From: Sphingobium sp. Leaf26
GTDB taxonomy: Bacteria > Pseudomonadota > Alphaproteobacteria > Sphingomonadales > Sphingomonadaceae
NCBI RefSeq assembly: GCF_001421665.1
Contig: NZ_LMKV01000001.1
Coordinates: 765,415 to 829,414 of the forward strand
DNA length: 64,000 bases
Direction of reading: 5' to 3'
Every line of letters begins with the position of its first letter. Position 1 is the first letter of the stretch. A program made the position numbers and the translations under genes. Positions 15,404 through 23,500 of the stretch are shown in pieces. The notes below the pieces were generated by a model. That model had not been told where the DNA came from. It worked only from the letters and a program-made list of their open reading frames with translations, and did not search any database.

Positions 15404-17424
15404 CAGAAGCGCGCCCGCACGCCGGCATAAAAAGCGCGGCGTTCGACGGGATAGAAGATCGCGCGGCTACTCGCGGGCAGCGTGGCGTAGTTCACCACCG
15501 CGCTGATATCGCCGATCGCGCGCTCGCCCATCAGGTTGCGGGCGTCGAGGAACAGGGTGACGCCATCACGCAACTGCGCCTGCGCGCCGAGGTTGAGCAG
15601 CGCGTAGCTGCCGACCCGCTTGCTGTTGGCATAATCGACCCAGGCCCCCTGCGGCAGCCATTCGACCGCTGGCGAGACGCTGAGCCGATCGGTGCCCAGC
15701 TTCAGTTCCGCACGATAGAAATGACGCGGCACCACCGGCAGGCGGTTGTCGCCGAACTGACTGTCATGACGAAAGCGGAAGTCGCTGTAGGTGTAGACCT
15801 GCCGCAGCATGGCCCAGGGCTTCAGGGTCAGATCCAGACCGGCCTCGATCCCCTGATGCCGGGTGCGGTCGGCATTGAAGGTCGCGGCAGGGATGGTGCC
15901 GGCCACGACGCTATATTGCAGCATCTCGCCACGCAGGTCGGCACGGTAGAGGCTGACATCCCATGCAGCGATGCCCAGCCGGCCGCGCGTGCCGATTTCC
16001 GCCGTCCATGCCTTTTGCAGGCCGACCGGCGTGAAGCCCGGCGCACCGCCGGCGGGCGCCTGGCTGAGTTCGCCAAAGCCCGGCATTTCGACCGAACGGC
16101 TGAGATTGGCGTAAAATTGCAGGGTTTCGGCCGGCTGGTAGAGCAGGCCCAGCTTGGGCGCGAAACTGTCGAAGCTGGCATCGCCGCTGCGCGCCGGAAC
16201 AAGCAGATTGGCGATGCGCCGTTCACCATGGCTGTAGAGGCCGCCAGCGATCAGCCAGAGATCCGCCACCGGCGCGATCCGCGCTTCGCCATAGCTGTTG
16301 ATCGTCTGCGCCTTTTGCAGGGCGTTGGCGGTCAATGCACCGGACTTGCCGTTCAGATTGACGAACTGGCGCGCTACCGTCCGGCCAAATCGGGCCTGAC
16401 TGCCCAGCGTCAGCGCCACCGGCATGCCGGCAAGGTCGCCGGTGAGGTCGAGGCTGGCGAACAGGCCACGATCCTCCGATGTCTGGTCGATCAGTTGGTA
16501 GATGGGATGGGACAGCGCCTTGGCATTGTAGAACAGGCCGAAGGCCAGCTTGCCATAAGCGAGGTCGATGGTGGTGCGGTTCTGGAGCCGGATCGAATCG
16601 ATATCGCGCGCCTGATTGCCGGTGAAATTACCCTTGCCGGGATTGGCCAGCGCGTCTGTTTCACTCAGCGCACCGGCCAGATGCTGCCGGATGGTCTGGG
16701 CGCTGGCATAGAAGCGGGTTTCGACGCCCTCCCCCAGTTTCAGTCCGACATTGCCGTTGAAGCGCAGCGCCTTGCGGTCGCCATGGGCGCGATCGCTATC
16801 GGAGCGGTCGCCTGAGACAGCGAGATAGACATCTGCGCGCTCATCGGCATGGCCATAGGCGATCTTCCCGCGCAGCGTGTCGAAACTGCCGCCGTCGATC
16901 CGTATCTCCGCGCCCGGCATGCTGCGCCCGGTCGGCGTCACCGCATTGATCGCCCCACCCAGCGTCGATCCGCCAAGGCGTAGCGCATTGCCGCCGCGAT
17001 AGACCTCCAGATGCTGGAAGACCTGAGGGTCCAGTTCCTGGAAATCGCCATTGTCATCGGCGCCGTTGATGGGGATGCCGTCCTGCAACAGGGTCAGGCC
17101 GCGCATATGATAGCCGCGCGACAGGCCCGAGCCGCGGATCGAGATGCGGACCTCCTGCCCGAAGCGCGGCTGCGTATAGACACCGGGCGAGAATGTCAGC
17201 GCATCGCGTAGCGACACAGCCGCCTTGTTCGCGAAATCATCGGCAGCGATGACATCGACCCCGCCGGGAGTACGCTGGACCCGCGCGGCAGCCTCCTCGA
17301 CGATCGGGCTGGCGGTGACGATGATGGCGCTCTGCTCGGCTTCGTCGGCAAAAGCCGGGCTCGCTGGCAGGGCAAGGATCAGGGCGCACAGCGGCAGGCT
17401 GCGCGCGACATGGGGATGACGCAT
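15403..17424 (-). CDS. TonB-dependent outer-membrane receptor
   Basis: 673 residues. The signal peptide (RSLPLCALILALPASPAFA) is followed by a TonB-box-like SAIIVTASP. The plug domain (about residues 45-160) contains RISIRGSGLSRGYHMRGL and LLQDGIPINGADDNGDFQ. The remainder is a beta-barrel ending in an aromatic C-terminus (AGVRARF) as expected for BamA recognition. The plug resembles FecA/OprC-like receptors, so a metal complex is plausible, but the ligand is not determinable. The ATG at 17424 is chosen because an upstream extension would place 30 non-signal residues before the signal peptide. It overlaps the PepSY gene downstream; the DUF2946-like gene lies upstream on the same strand across a palindromic repeat. 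Confidence 0.88.
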   Translation of the reverse strand: MRHPHVARSLPLCALILALPASPAFADEAEQSAIIVTASPIVEEAAARVQRTPGGVDVIAADDFANKAAVSLRDALTFSPGVYTQPRFGQEVRISIRGSGLSRGYHMRGLTLLQDGIPINGADDNGDFQELDPQVFQHLEVYRGGNALRLGGSTLGGAINAVTPTGRSMPGAEIRIDGGSFDTLRGKIAYGHADERADVYLAVSGDRSDSDRAHGDRKALRFNGNVGLKLGEGVETRFYASAQTIRQHLAGALSETDALANPGKGNFTGNQARDIDSIRLQNRTTIDLAYGKLAFGLFYNAKALSHPIYQLIDQTSEDRGLFASLDLTGDLAGMPVALTLGSQARFGRTVARQFVNLNGKSGALTANALQKAQTINSYGEARIAPVADLWLIAGGLYSHGERRIANLLVPARSGDASFDSFAPKLGLLYQPAETLQFYANLSRSVEMPGFGELSQAPAGGAPGFTPVGLQKAWTAEIGTRGRLGIAAWDVSLYRADLRGEMLQYSVVAGTIPAATFNADRTRHQGIEAGLDLTLKPWAMLRQVYTYSDFRFRHDSQFGDNRLPVVPRHFYRAELKLGTDRLSVSPAVEWLPQGAWVDYANSKRVGSYALLNLGAQAQLRDGVTLFLDARNLMGERAIGDISAVVNYATLPASSRAIFYPVERRAFYAGVRARF

Positions 17425-17518
17425 GGAGAAAATGGCTTTCTGAAAGATATTGCGCAACCGCTTCGCCTCGAAAGGCTGCGATCTGCTCAAATTTGCCCAA
17501 TCTCCGTTCGCCATGAGA

Positions 17519-17592
17519 CTGTCGAAGGGCCGTTCTTTCTCGCAAGGTCACGAAGAAGAACGAGGCTTCGACAGGCTCAGCCCGAACGGAGT
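17519..17592. repeat. TTCGACAGGCTCAG-family palindromic repeat, copy A (degenerate)
   Basis: The right arm CTTCGACAGGCTCAGCCCG ends with GAACGG at 17589. The left arm keeps only CTGTCGAAG (17519-17527). It lies between the TonB receptor and DUF2946-like genes. It belongs to the same family as the copies near 20.8, 42.1 and 48.1 kb. Confidence 0.7.
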
Positions 17593-17606
17593 TGAGCTTG
17601 TGGCGT

Positions 17607-18017
17607 TCAGAAAGCGACGGGCGGCCCCACGGACGGCGGCGGCGGCGCGGCGAGGCGGGCGATCAGCCCGGTCTTGAGCGCGAAAGCAATCGGACCGAAG
17701 GCCAGTTGCCAGGCCGGTAGCGGCAGATCGGCCGCTATCAGCGGGGGCACCACGGGCTGTACCGACGCAGCGAAGGGGCAATGCTGCTGCCCGGCCATGC
17801 CCTCATCGGGACGATGGTCGTCCTTTTCCGGCGCAACGCCGCGCGGCACGACGACATTGACGGGGCCTGTGCCGGTACAGAGCGTCACCACGACGCCCCG
17901 TTCCGTGCGCACGGGCATGAAGCCGGACGGCGCGATGAGCTGGATGGCGAGGACGAGCAGAGCCAGCGCAGCCAGCAACGCGTGTGCCCTCTCCGACTGT
18001 CTGATCGCCCCCATCAT
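17607..18017 (-). CDS. DUF2946-like small membrane-anchored protein
   Basis: 136 residues beginning with a hydrophobic segment (about 12-30) that is a signal anchor or signal peptide. A Val-rich stretch with one Cys follows, and then a motif HCPF at about 79-82. A His and Cys-Pro pair after an N-terminal hydrophobic stretch is typical of DUF2946, a family of unknown function frequently found beside TonB receptors and metal-handling genes. Two ATG codons (18017 and 18014) follow GGCGGAGGC; a longer frame to 18143 overlaps the promoter of the divergent regulator and is rejected. It is probably the first gene of the TonB receptor/PepSY unit. Confidence 0.65.
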   Translation of the reverse strand: MMGAIRQSERAHALLAALALLVLAIQLIAPSGFMPVRTERGVVVTLCTGTGPVNVVVPRGVAPEKDDHRPDEGMAGQQHCPFAASVQPVVPPLIAADLPLPAWQLAFGPIAFALKTGLIARLAAPPPPSVGPPVAF

Positions 18018-18087
18018 GCCTCCGCCGTAGCGGCGACGGACTGCCCTGTCACCCGGACAAAAGGTCCACGCGGTCGCCGCACTCACC

Positions 18088-18103
18088 TTGACGTAAACGT
18101 AAA
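18088..18103 (+). promoter_or_regulatory. 16-bp palindrome, candidate operator of the LiuR-like MerR regulator
   Basis: TTGACGTAAACGTAAA is a palindrome with one mismatched pair (left half TTGACGT, right half ACGTAAA). It lies 20 bases upstream of the MerR gene and also upstream of the divergent DUF2946/TonB unit. The TTGACG can serve as a -35 element. From memory, LiuR sites upstream of branched-chain acyl-CoA genes have a similar T-ACGT-ACGT-A form. A second inverted pair GTAAA/TTTAC sits at 18099-18113. Confidence 0.5.
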
Positions 18104-18123
18104 GTCGATTTACATCTTCTGCC

Positions 18124-18534
18124 ATGAACACGCGCAGCAGCATCGCCGGTATCGAATTGCCCGACCATAGCGAACGGCAAAGCTATACGATCACCGACCT
18201 GTCCGAAGAGTTCGGCGTCACGGCGCGCGCGCTGCGCTTCTATGAGGATGAAGGGCTGATCTCGCCCGAACGGCAGGGGCTGGCCCGCATCTATTCGCGC
18301 CGCGATCGCGCCCGGCTGGCGTGGATCCTGCGCGGCAAACGGGTGGGTTTCAGCCTGACCGAGATTCGCGAGATGATCGACCTGTATGACGCCGACGAGG
18401 CGCATGAGGCGCAACGCCGGGTGACCGTGGACAAGTGCAAGGCGCGTATCGACCTGCTGACCCGCCAGAAGGACGATATCGACGCCGCCATCGCCGAACT
18501 GGCCAGCTTCGTCTCAGCCATCGAACAACAATAA
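18124..18534 (+). CDS. MerR-family transcriptional regulator, LiuR-like
   Basis: 136 residues. The winged helix-turn-helix (about 20-90) reads YTITDLSEEFGVTARALRFY, then EDEGLISPER and RRDRARLAWILRGKRVGFSL. A C-terminal dimerisation coil (about 95-130) contains only one Cys and no metal-binding loop. This matches MerR members such as LiuR that control branched-chain amino acid or fatty acid degradation rather than metal sensors. The acyl-CoA dehydrogenase gene starts 48 bases downstream on the same strand, supporting that role. There is no clear ribosome binding site before the ATG, and the predicted promoter lies very close to it, so the mRNA may be nearly leaderless. Confidence 0.85.
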   Translation: MNTRSSIAGIELPDHSERQSYTITDLSEEFGVTARALRFYEDEGLISPERQGLARIYSRRDRARLAWILRGKRVGFSLTEIREMIDLYDADEAHEAQRRVTVDKCKARIDLLTRQKDDIDAAIAELASFVSAIEQQ

Positions 18535-18582
18535 TCCACTCCCCCCCGACCGGGGAATCAGAAGAATAATCAGGAGAAGATC

Positions 18583-20385
18583 ATGCCCAGCTATGCCGCC
18601 CCCGTCCGCGACACCCGTTTCGTGCTGGACCACATCGTCGGGCTGGACCGCTATGCCAACCTGCCCGGCTTTGAAAATGCCACGCCCGATCTGGTCGAGG
18701 CTATCCTGACCGAGGGCGGAAAGATGGCGGCGGAAGTGCTGTTTCCGTTGAATGCGGTCGGCGACAAGGAAGGCTGTACGCGCCACCCCGACGGCAGCGT
18801 CACCACCCCGACCGGATTCAAGGCAGCGTTCGACCAGTTCGTCGCGGGCGGCTGGACCACCATCCATGGCCCGGCCGAATTTGGCGGTCAGGGCCTGCCC
18901 AGCGTACTGGCGACGGCGGTGGACGAATATGTGCTATCCGCCAACCAGGCGTTCGAAATGTATCATGGCCTGACCGCCGGCGCGGTCGCCGCGCTGATCG
19001 CCAAGGGCAGCGACGAACTGCAACAGCGCTATATCCCCAAGATGGTGTCGGGCGAATGGACCGGCACCATGAACCTGACCGAACCGCATTGCGGCACAGA
19101 CCTCGGCCTCATCAAGACCAAGGCCGTGCCGCAGGCCGATGGCAGCTATGCGATCACCGGCACGAAAATTTTCATTTCGGCCGGCGAGCATGACCTGGCC
19201 GACAACATCATCCACCTCGTGCTGGCCAAGACGCCGGATGCGCCGGAAGGCAGCAAGGGCATATCCCTGTTCGTGGTGCCGAAGTTCTTCGTGGGCGACG
19301 ATGGCGTTCCGGGCGACCGCAACGCCGTGTCCTGCGGGTCGATCGAGCATAAGATGGGTATTCATGGCAACGCCACCTGCGTCATGAACTATGACGGGGC
19401 GACCGGCTGGATCGTCGGCGAGGAGAATAAGGGCCTGGCCGCGATGTTCATCATGATGAATGCGGCGCGGCTGGGCGTGGGCCTGCAAGGGCTGGGTCAG
19501 GCGGAGATCGCGTTCCAGAACGCCGTCCATTATGCGAAGGATCGCCGCCAGGGTCGCGCGCTCACTGGCCCCAAGGAGCCGAACGAGAAGGCCGATACGC
19601 TGTTCGTCCATCCCGATGTGCGTCGCATGTTGATGGAGGCCAAGGCGATGACCGAAGGGCTGCGCGCGCTGATCCTGTGGACGTCGCTGCAAGTCGACCT
19701 GGCCCATCATGCTGCCACCGAAGAAGAGCGTCAGACGGCCGACGACCTGCTTCAGTTGCTGACCCCGGTGGTCAAGGGCTATGGCACCGATCGCGGTTTC
19801 GACGTGGCGGTCGCCTGCCAGCAGGTGTTCGGCGGCCATGGCTATATCTGGGAAAATGGCGTGGAGCAGTATGTGCGCGACGCCCGCATCGCCCAGATTT
19901 ACGAGGGCACCAATGGCGTGCAGGCGATGGATCTGGTCGGCCGCAAGCTGCCGATGAATGGCGGCCGAGCGCTCCAGTCCTTCCTGAAGATGGTGGCCGA
20001 GGACGTCGCCGCCGCCAAGGGTGACGAGAAGCTGGCGCCGATCGCGCAAGCGCTGGAAAAGGCCAGCGGCCAGTTGGGCGCGGCGACCATGTGGCTGATG
20101 CAGAATGCCATGAAGAACCCCGAACATGCCGGGGCTGGCGCGCACCACTACATGCACATCGTGGGTATCGTCGCGACGGGCCTGATGTGGCTGCGCATGG
20201 GCAAGGCCGCGACAGCGCTGATCGCAGCGGGCGAAGGCGATGCCAGATATCTGGAAGCCAAGCTGGTGACCGCCCGCTTCTTTGCCGAGCGGATCATGCC
20301 CGATGCGGGATCGCTGCGGCGCAAGATCGAGGGCGGCGCCGATGCGCTGATGGCGCTCGATCCGGACATGTTCCTGGCCGCCTGA
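18583..20385 (+). CDS. Acyl-CoA dehydrogenase (large, DmdC/FadE-like family)
   Basis: 600-residue flavoenzyme that would introduce the alpha,beta double bond into an acyl-CoA. Its length and N-terminal extension fit the long-subunit family that includes 3-methylmercaptopropionyl-CoA dehydrogenase. Landmarks are [13 protein letters not shown] (flavin/substrate segment, about 165-178), [10 protein letters not shown], and [15 protein letters not shown] followed by [10 protein letters not shown]; Glu441 in YEGTNG is the expected catalytic base position. A C-terminal helical domain ends [11 protein letters not shown]. The start follows CAGGAGAAGATC. With the LiuR-like gene upstream it probably acts in acyl-CoA degradation; the chain specificity is unknown. 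Confidence 0.92.
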   Translation: MPSYAAPVRDTRFVLDHIVGLDRYANLPGFENATPDLVEAILTEGGKMAAEVLFPLNAVGDKEGCTRHPDGSVTTPTGFKAAFDQFVAGGWTTIHGPAEFGGQGLPSVLATAVDEYVLSANQAFEMYHGLTAGAVAALIAKGSDELQQRYIPKMVSGEWTGTMNLTEPHCGTDLGLIKTKAVPQADGSYAITGTKIFISAGEHDLADNIIHLVLAKTPDAPEGSKGISLFVVPKFFVGDDGVPGDRNAVSCGSIEHKMGIHGNATCVMNYDGATGWIVGEENKGLAAMFIMMNAARLGVGLQGLGQAEIAFQNAVHYAKDRRQGRALTGPKEPNEKADTLFVHPDVRRMLMEAKAMTEGLRALILWTSLQVDLAHHAATEEERQTADDLLQLLTPVVKGYGTDRGFDVAVACQQVFGGHGYIWENGVEQYVRDARIAQIYEGTNGVQAMDLVGRKLPMNGGRALQSFLKMVAEDVAAAKGDEKLAPIAQALEKASGQLGAATMWLMQNAMKNPEHAGAGAHHYMHIVGIVATGLMWLRMGKAATALIAAGEGDARYLEAKLVTARFFAERIMPDAGSLRRKIEGGADALMALDPDMFLAA

Positions 20386-20401
20386 TCGGGCAGACCAGCA
20401 T

Positions 20402-20440
20402 CATGCGAAGGGCGGTCCATCGGTCCGCCCTTTTCGCATG
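20402..20440. terminator. Stem-loop between acyl-CoA dehydrogenase and the convergent small gene
   Basis: CATGCGAAGGGCGG (20402-20415) pairs with CCGCCC and, after a two-base bulge, TTCGCATG (ending 20440). The CCGCCCTTTT run gives a T-tract after the inner stem. It probably works in both directions. Confidence 0.7.
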
Positions 20441-20444
20441 GACG

Positions 20445-20600
20445 TCATGCCGCGAGCGGCAGCCGTTCTTCGACCAGCACCGGCGTCACATCGTCAGCGA
20501 CCGGCGCGGTCGCCTTGGTCTTGTTGAGCGCGGCGATGTAGCGCTCGGCAGACACGACGTCGCGACGATAGGAGAAGTAGAGCGAGATCAGGGAAAACAT
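20445..20600 (-). CDS. Hypothetical 51-residue protein
   Basis: A short open frame reading MFSLISLYFSYRRDVVSAER, then a basic Lys/Thr/Ala region and an acidic Val-rich tail. Nearly all third positions are G or C, as in the neighbouring real genes, which is the main reason to call it. The ribosome binding site is weak (AAAGG). There is no membrane helix long enough to be certain and no family I recognise. It is monocistronic, convergent with the acyl-CoA dehydrogenase, with a TGCTGC palindrome just upstream. Confidence 0.5.
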   Translation of the reverse strand: MFSLISLYFSYRRDVVSAERYIAALNKTKATAPVADDVTPVLVEERLPLAA

Positions 20601-20621
20601 AACAGGGCCTTTGTTGCAATT

Positions 20622-20636
20622 TGCTGCGTTGCAGCA
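20622..20636 (-). promoter_or_regulatory. TGCTGC-N3-GCAGCA palindrome upstream of the small hypothetical gene
   Basis: TGCTGC (20622-20627) and GCAGCA (20631-20636) flank GTT. The core CTGC-N3-GCAG fits the site described for the polyhydroxyalkanoate regulator PhaR in related alphaproteobacteria, and TTGTTGCAAT sits next to it. The identification is tentative; short GC-rich palindromes occur by chance. Confidence 0.3.
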
Positions 20637-20642
20637 TCGCAT

Positions 20643-20960
20643 TCCATCTGGCCTTCTGCGGGTGCTTTCGCAAATGCAATGCGGGCGAAGGCGATTGCAG
20701 GAAATGTATCTTCCTATGTGATGTCGACTAACCGTCGGTGGTGGATAGGGGAAATCAACGTCCGTTCGGGCTGAGCCTGTCGAAGCCCCGCTCTTTCTCG
20801 AACCTATCGCTCTCCAGAGAAGTCCAGCCCTTCGACAGGCTCAGGGCGAACGGATGTGGGGACCGTTGCATGGCAGGAAAGCACATATCTCCGTCCTCCA
20901 AATCCGCCGAATAACGGGCACGGCCTAGCAATCGTTCGGACACCTCATTAGGCATCAAGC
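20643..20960. other. Intergenic region with a palindromic repeat
   Basis: About 320 bases between the small minus-strand gene and the permease gene. The middle holds repeat copy B (20762-20853). The last ~100 bases should carry the permease promoter, but no confident -35/-10 pair was seen. Confidence 0.5.
20762..20853. repeat. TTCGACAGGCTCAG-family palindromic repeat, copy B
   Basis: Two 24-base arms at 20762-20785 and 20830-20853 face each other. They match except for two positions in the GGGC/GCCC core and enclose a 44-base spacer with its own CGAACC/CTCTCCAGAGA segments. This is the REP-like element of the window, copy B of four. Confidence 0.8.
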
Positions 20961-22250
20961 ATGAGCAATCCGTCACCCGTAGCCGGCGCCGCCTCCTCTT
21001 CCTCCCGCACCCTCGGCCTTGCCGCCTGTATTGCCCTCGTCATGGGGAATATGATCGGGTCTGGCGTGTTCCTGCTGCCCGCATCGCTCGCGCCATTCGG
21101 GTGGGACGCAGTGGCGGGGTGGATGTTCACCATTGCGGGATCGCTGGTGCTGGCCTTCGTCATCGCGCGGCTGACGGTGGCCATGCCGGACGCCAATGCG
21201 TCGCAGATGATCGCGCGCGCCTATGGGCCGCTGGCTGGCTTTGCGATCGGGTGGATCTATTGGATCTCGATCATCATCACCAATGTCACCATAGCGGTGG
21301 CAGCGACCGCGAACCTGAGCAGTATCCTGCCGGCGCTGACGAAGCCCGGTCTCGGCGCGCTCTGCTCCATCGCCTTCCTCTGGGCGATGACCGGCATCAA
21401 CCTGATCGGCGCGCGGGCGGCCGGCATGACGCAGATCGCCACCACCTGCATCAAGCTGATCCCGATCGCGGTCGTGCTGGTGCTGCTGGTCATCATCCTG
21501 AGCAATGGCAGCGCGCAGGTCGAGCCTTTCCCCACGCAGGGCCTCACCGGCGCGGGCATTACCGCGTCGGCGGCGCTGACGCTCTGGGCGCTGCTCGGAT
21601 TCGAATCGGCCAGCGTGGCGGCGGACAAGGTCCGCGATCCCGCGCGCACCATCCCGCGCGCGACGCTGATCGGCACGGCAGCGACGGGCCTCATATATCT
21701 ATTCGTCTGTTCCGGCATCGCCCTGACCCTGCCGGCGGCGGAGACGCAGACCGGATCGCCGTTCGGTGCATTCGTCAGCCATTACTGGTCGGCGGGACCG
21801 GCCAGCTTCATCGCCATCTTCGTGGTCATCAGTTGCCTGGGCGCACTCAATGGCTGGACGCTTTTGCAGGGTGAAGTGCCGCTGGCGATGGCGCGCGCGG
21901 GCGAACTGCCGCGCTGGCTGGCGGTGACAGATAGGAAGGGCACGCCGGTACGCGGGCTGATCCTGTCGACGGTGCTGGCCAGCCTGATGCTGGTCGCGAA
22001 CAGCTTGCAGGGGCTGGTGGCGCTCTTCACCGCGATGGCGCTGTTGGCGACTTCGGCCACGCTCTGGCTCTATGTCGGTTGTGCGCTGGCGAGCTTACGG
22101 TTCCGGCTGGCGGTGCCGGCGGCGGCTATCGGGCTCGGTTATGCCCTCTGGACGTTATGGGGCGCGGGCGTAGAGGCCAGCGGGTCCAGCATAGTGCTGA
22201 TGCTGGCGGGCCTGCCCTTCTATGGGTGGGCGCGGCGGCGGCGGGCATAA
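20961..22250 (+). CDS. APC-family amino acid permease/antiporter
   Basis: 429 residues with about twelve predicted membrane helices. The first helix holds GNMIGSGVFLLPASLAPFG, the substrate-backbone-binding motif of the amino acid-polyamine-organocation superfamily. A second landmark, WALLGFESASVAADKVRDP, marks helix 6 and its following loop. Overall order resembles AdiC/CadB/PotE-type antiporters. The substrate cannot be fixed from sequence alone. It is monocistronic, ending at a small stem-loop shared with convergent dnaJ. The ATG at 20961 follows CATTAGGCATCAAGC, a modest ribosome binding site. Confidence 0.88.
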   Translation: MSNPSPVAGAASSSSRTLGLAACIALVMGNMIGSGVFLLPASLAPFGWDAVAGWMFTIAGSLVLAFVIARLTVAMPDANASQMIARAYGPLAGFAIGWIYWISIIITNVTIAVAATANLSSILPALTKPGLGALCSIAFLWAMTGINLIGARAAGMTQIATTCIKLIPIAVVLVLLVIILSNGSAQVEPFPTQGLTGAGITASAALTLWALLGFESASVAADKVRDPARTIPRATLIGTAATGLIYLFVCSGIALTLPAAETQTGSPFGAFVSHYWSAGPASFIAIFVVISCLGALNGWTLLQGEVPLAMARAGELPRWLAVTDRKGTPVRGLILSTVLASLMLVANSLQGLVALFTAMALLATSATLWLYVGCALASLRFRLAVPAAAIGLGYALWTLWGAGVEASGSSIVLMLAGLPFYGWARRRRA

Positions 22251-22253
22251 GCT

Positions 22254-22277
22254 GTTCCCCAGCCTTCGCCGGGGAAC
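22254..22277. terminator. Stem-loop between permease and dnaJ
   Basis: GTTCCCC (22254-22260) pairs with GGGGAAC (22271-22277) around a ten-base loop. There is only a weak A/T tract on either side, so it is probably a bidirectional but inefficient terminator. Confidence 0.55.
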
Positions 22278-22283
22278 AATAGA

Positions 22284-23435
22284 TCAATCCGCCCACAAAT
22301 CCTTGAGCTTGGAGAAGAAGCCGCTGACCTGCGGACATTCCTCGCCGGTTTCCGTCTCGCGGAAGGCTTCGAGCAATTCCTTCTGCTTCGCGGTCAGCTT
22401 GGTCGGCGTTTCCACCTCGACCTGGATCACCAGATCGCCCTGACCGCGCCCGTTGAGCACCGGCATGCCGCCGCCGCGCTGGCGCAGTTGCTTGCCCGAC
22501 TGGATGCCGCTCGGAATCTTGATCTCATGCCGGTTGCCATCAAGGCCCGGCACTTCGATCGAACCACCCAGCGCCGCGGTGGTGAAGCTGACCGGCGCGC
22601 GGCAGAACAGCGTCGTGCCGTCACGTTCGAACAGCGCATGCCGCTTCACATGCAGGAAGATGTAGAGGTCGCCCGCCGGTGCGCCACGCGCGCCGGCTTC
22701 GCCCTCACCCGACAGGCGGATGCGGGTGCCGTCATCGACGCCGGCGGGGATGTTGACCGACAGACTCTTGGGCTTGTCCACGCGCCCTTCGCCCCGGCAG
22801 GAGCGGCACGGGCTTTCGATCACCTGCCCCGCGCCATGACAGGACGGGCAGGTGCGTTCGACCACGAAGAATCCCTGCTGCGCGCGCACCTGACCATGGC
22901 CATGGCAGGTGCCGCAGCTTTTGACCCCGGTGCCCGGCTGCGCGCCTGAGCCTTCGCAACTGTCGCACGCGGCCGACACGTCGATCGCAATCTCGGTCTT
23001 CTTGCCATGATAGGCTTCGTCGAGCGTGATCTCCATGTCGTAGCGCAAGTCCGCGCCCCGCCGATTGGCCTGACGCCCCCCGCCGCCCTGTCCGCCAAAG
23101 CCGGACTGGCCGAAGATCGTCTCGAAAATATCGCCAAGGTCGGAAAAGCCGCCCGCGCCACCGCCACGAAAACCGCCGCCGCCGCCACCGCCGCCAGACT
23201 GGGCATTGGTATAGGCGGCATGACCATAGCGATCATAGACCGCGCGCTTTTGCGGGTCTTTCAGGCACTCATAGGCCTCGGATACGGATTTGAATTTGGC
23301 TTCGCTGTCGGCGCATCCCCCGGTCTTGTCCGGGTGATATTTCATCGCCAGTTTGCGATAGGCGCTTTTGATCGCTGCGCCGTCCGCCGTGCGCTCGATT
23401 TCGAGCTGCTCGTAATAATCAACTTCGGTCGTCAT
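22284..23435 (-). CDS. dnaJ: Chaperone protein DnaJ
   Basis: 383-residue Hsp40 co-chaperone that stimulates DnaK ATPase. The J-domain (about 5-70) has the essential HPD at residues 34-36 (KYHPDKTGG). A Gly/Phe-rich linker (about 78-125) with a run of eight glycines follows. The zinc domain carries four CxxCxGxG repeats ([32 protein letters not shown]). Beta-sandwich client-binding domains run to about 350. It lies 65 bases downstream of dnaK in the same direction, separated by a stem-loop that may reduce its expression relative to dnaK. Confidence 0.97.
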   Translation of the reverse strand: MTTEVDYYEQLEIERTADGAAIKSAYRKLAMKYHPDKTGGCADSEAKFKSVSEAYECLKDPQKRAVYDRYGHAAYTNAQSGGGGGGGGFRGGGAGGFSDLGDIFETIFGQSGFGGQGGGGRQANRRGADLRYDMEITLDEAYHGKKTEIAIDVSAACDSCEGSGAQPGTGVKSCGTCHGHGQVRAQQGFFVVERTCPSCHGAGQVIESPCRSCRGEGRVDKPKSLSVNIPAGVDDGTRIRLSGEGEAGARGAPAGDLYIFLHVKRHALFERDGTTLFCRAPVSFTTAALGGSIEVPGLDGNRHEIKIPSGIQSGKQLRQRGGGMPVLNGRGQGDLVIQVEVETPTKLTAKQKELLEAFRETETGEECPQVSGFFSKLKDLWAD

Positions 23436-23454
23436 AGAGGCCCCCGCCCGCTTC

Positions 23455-23488
23455 GCCCGTCATTCCGGTCCATACCGGCATGACGGGC
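23455..23488 (-). promoter_or_regulatory. dnaK-dnaJ intergenic stem-loop
   Basis: GCCCGTCATTCCGG (23455-23468) and CCGGCATGACGGGC (23475-23488) pair over 14 bases with one mismatch and a six-base loop. It could be an attenuator or mRNA-processing hairpin setting the DnaK:DnaJ ratio, or another intergenic repeat (CGTCAT arms recur near 39.8 and 45.2 kb). Confidence 0.6.
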
Positions 23489-23500
23489 GATGGGCATAGA

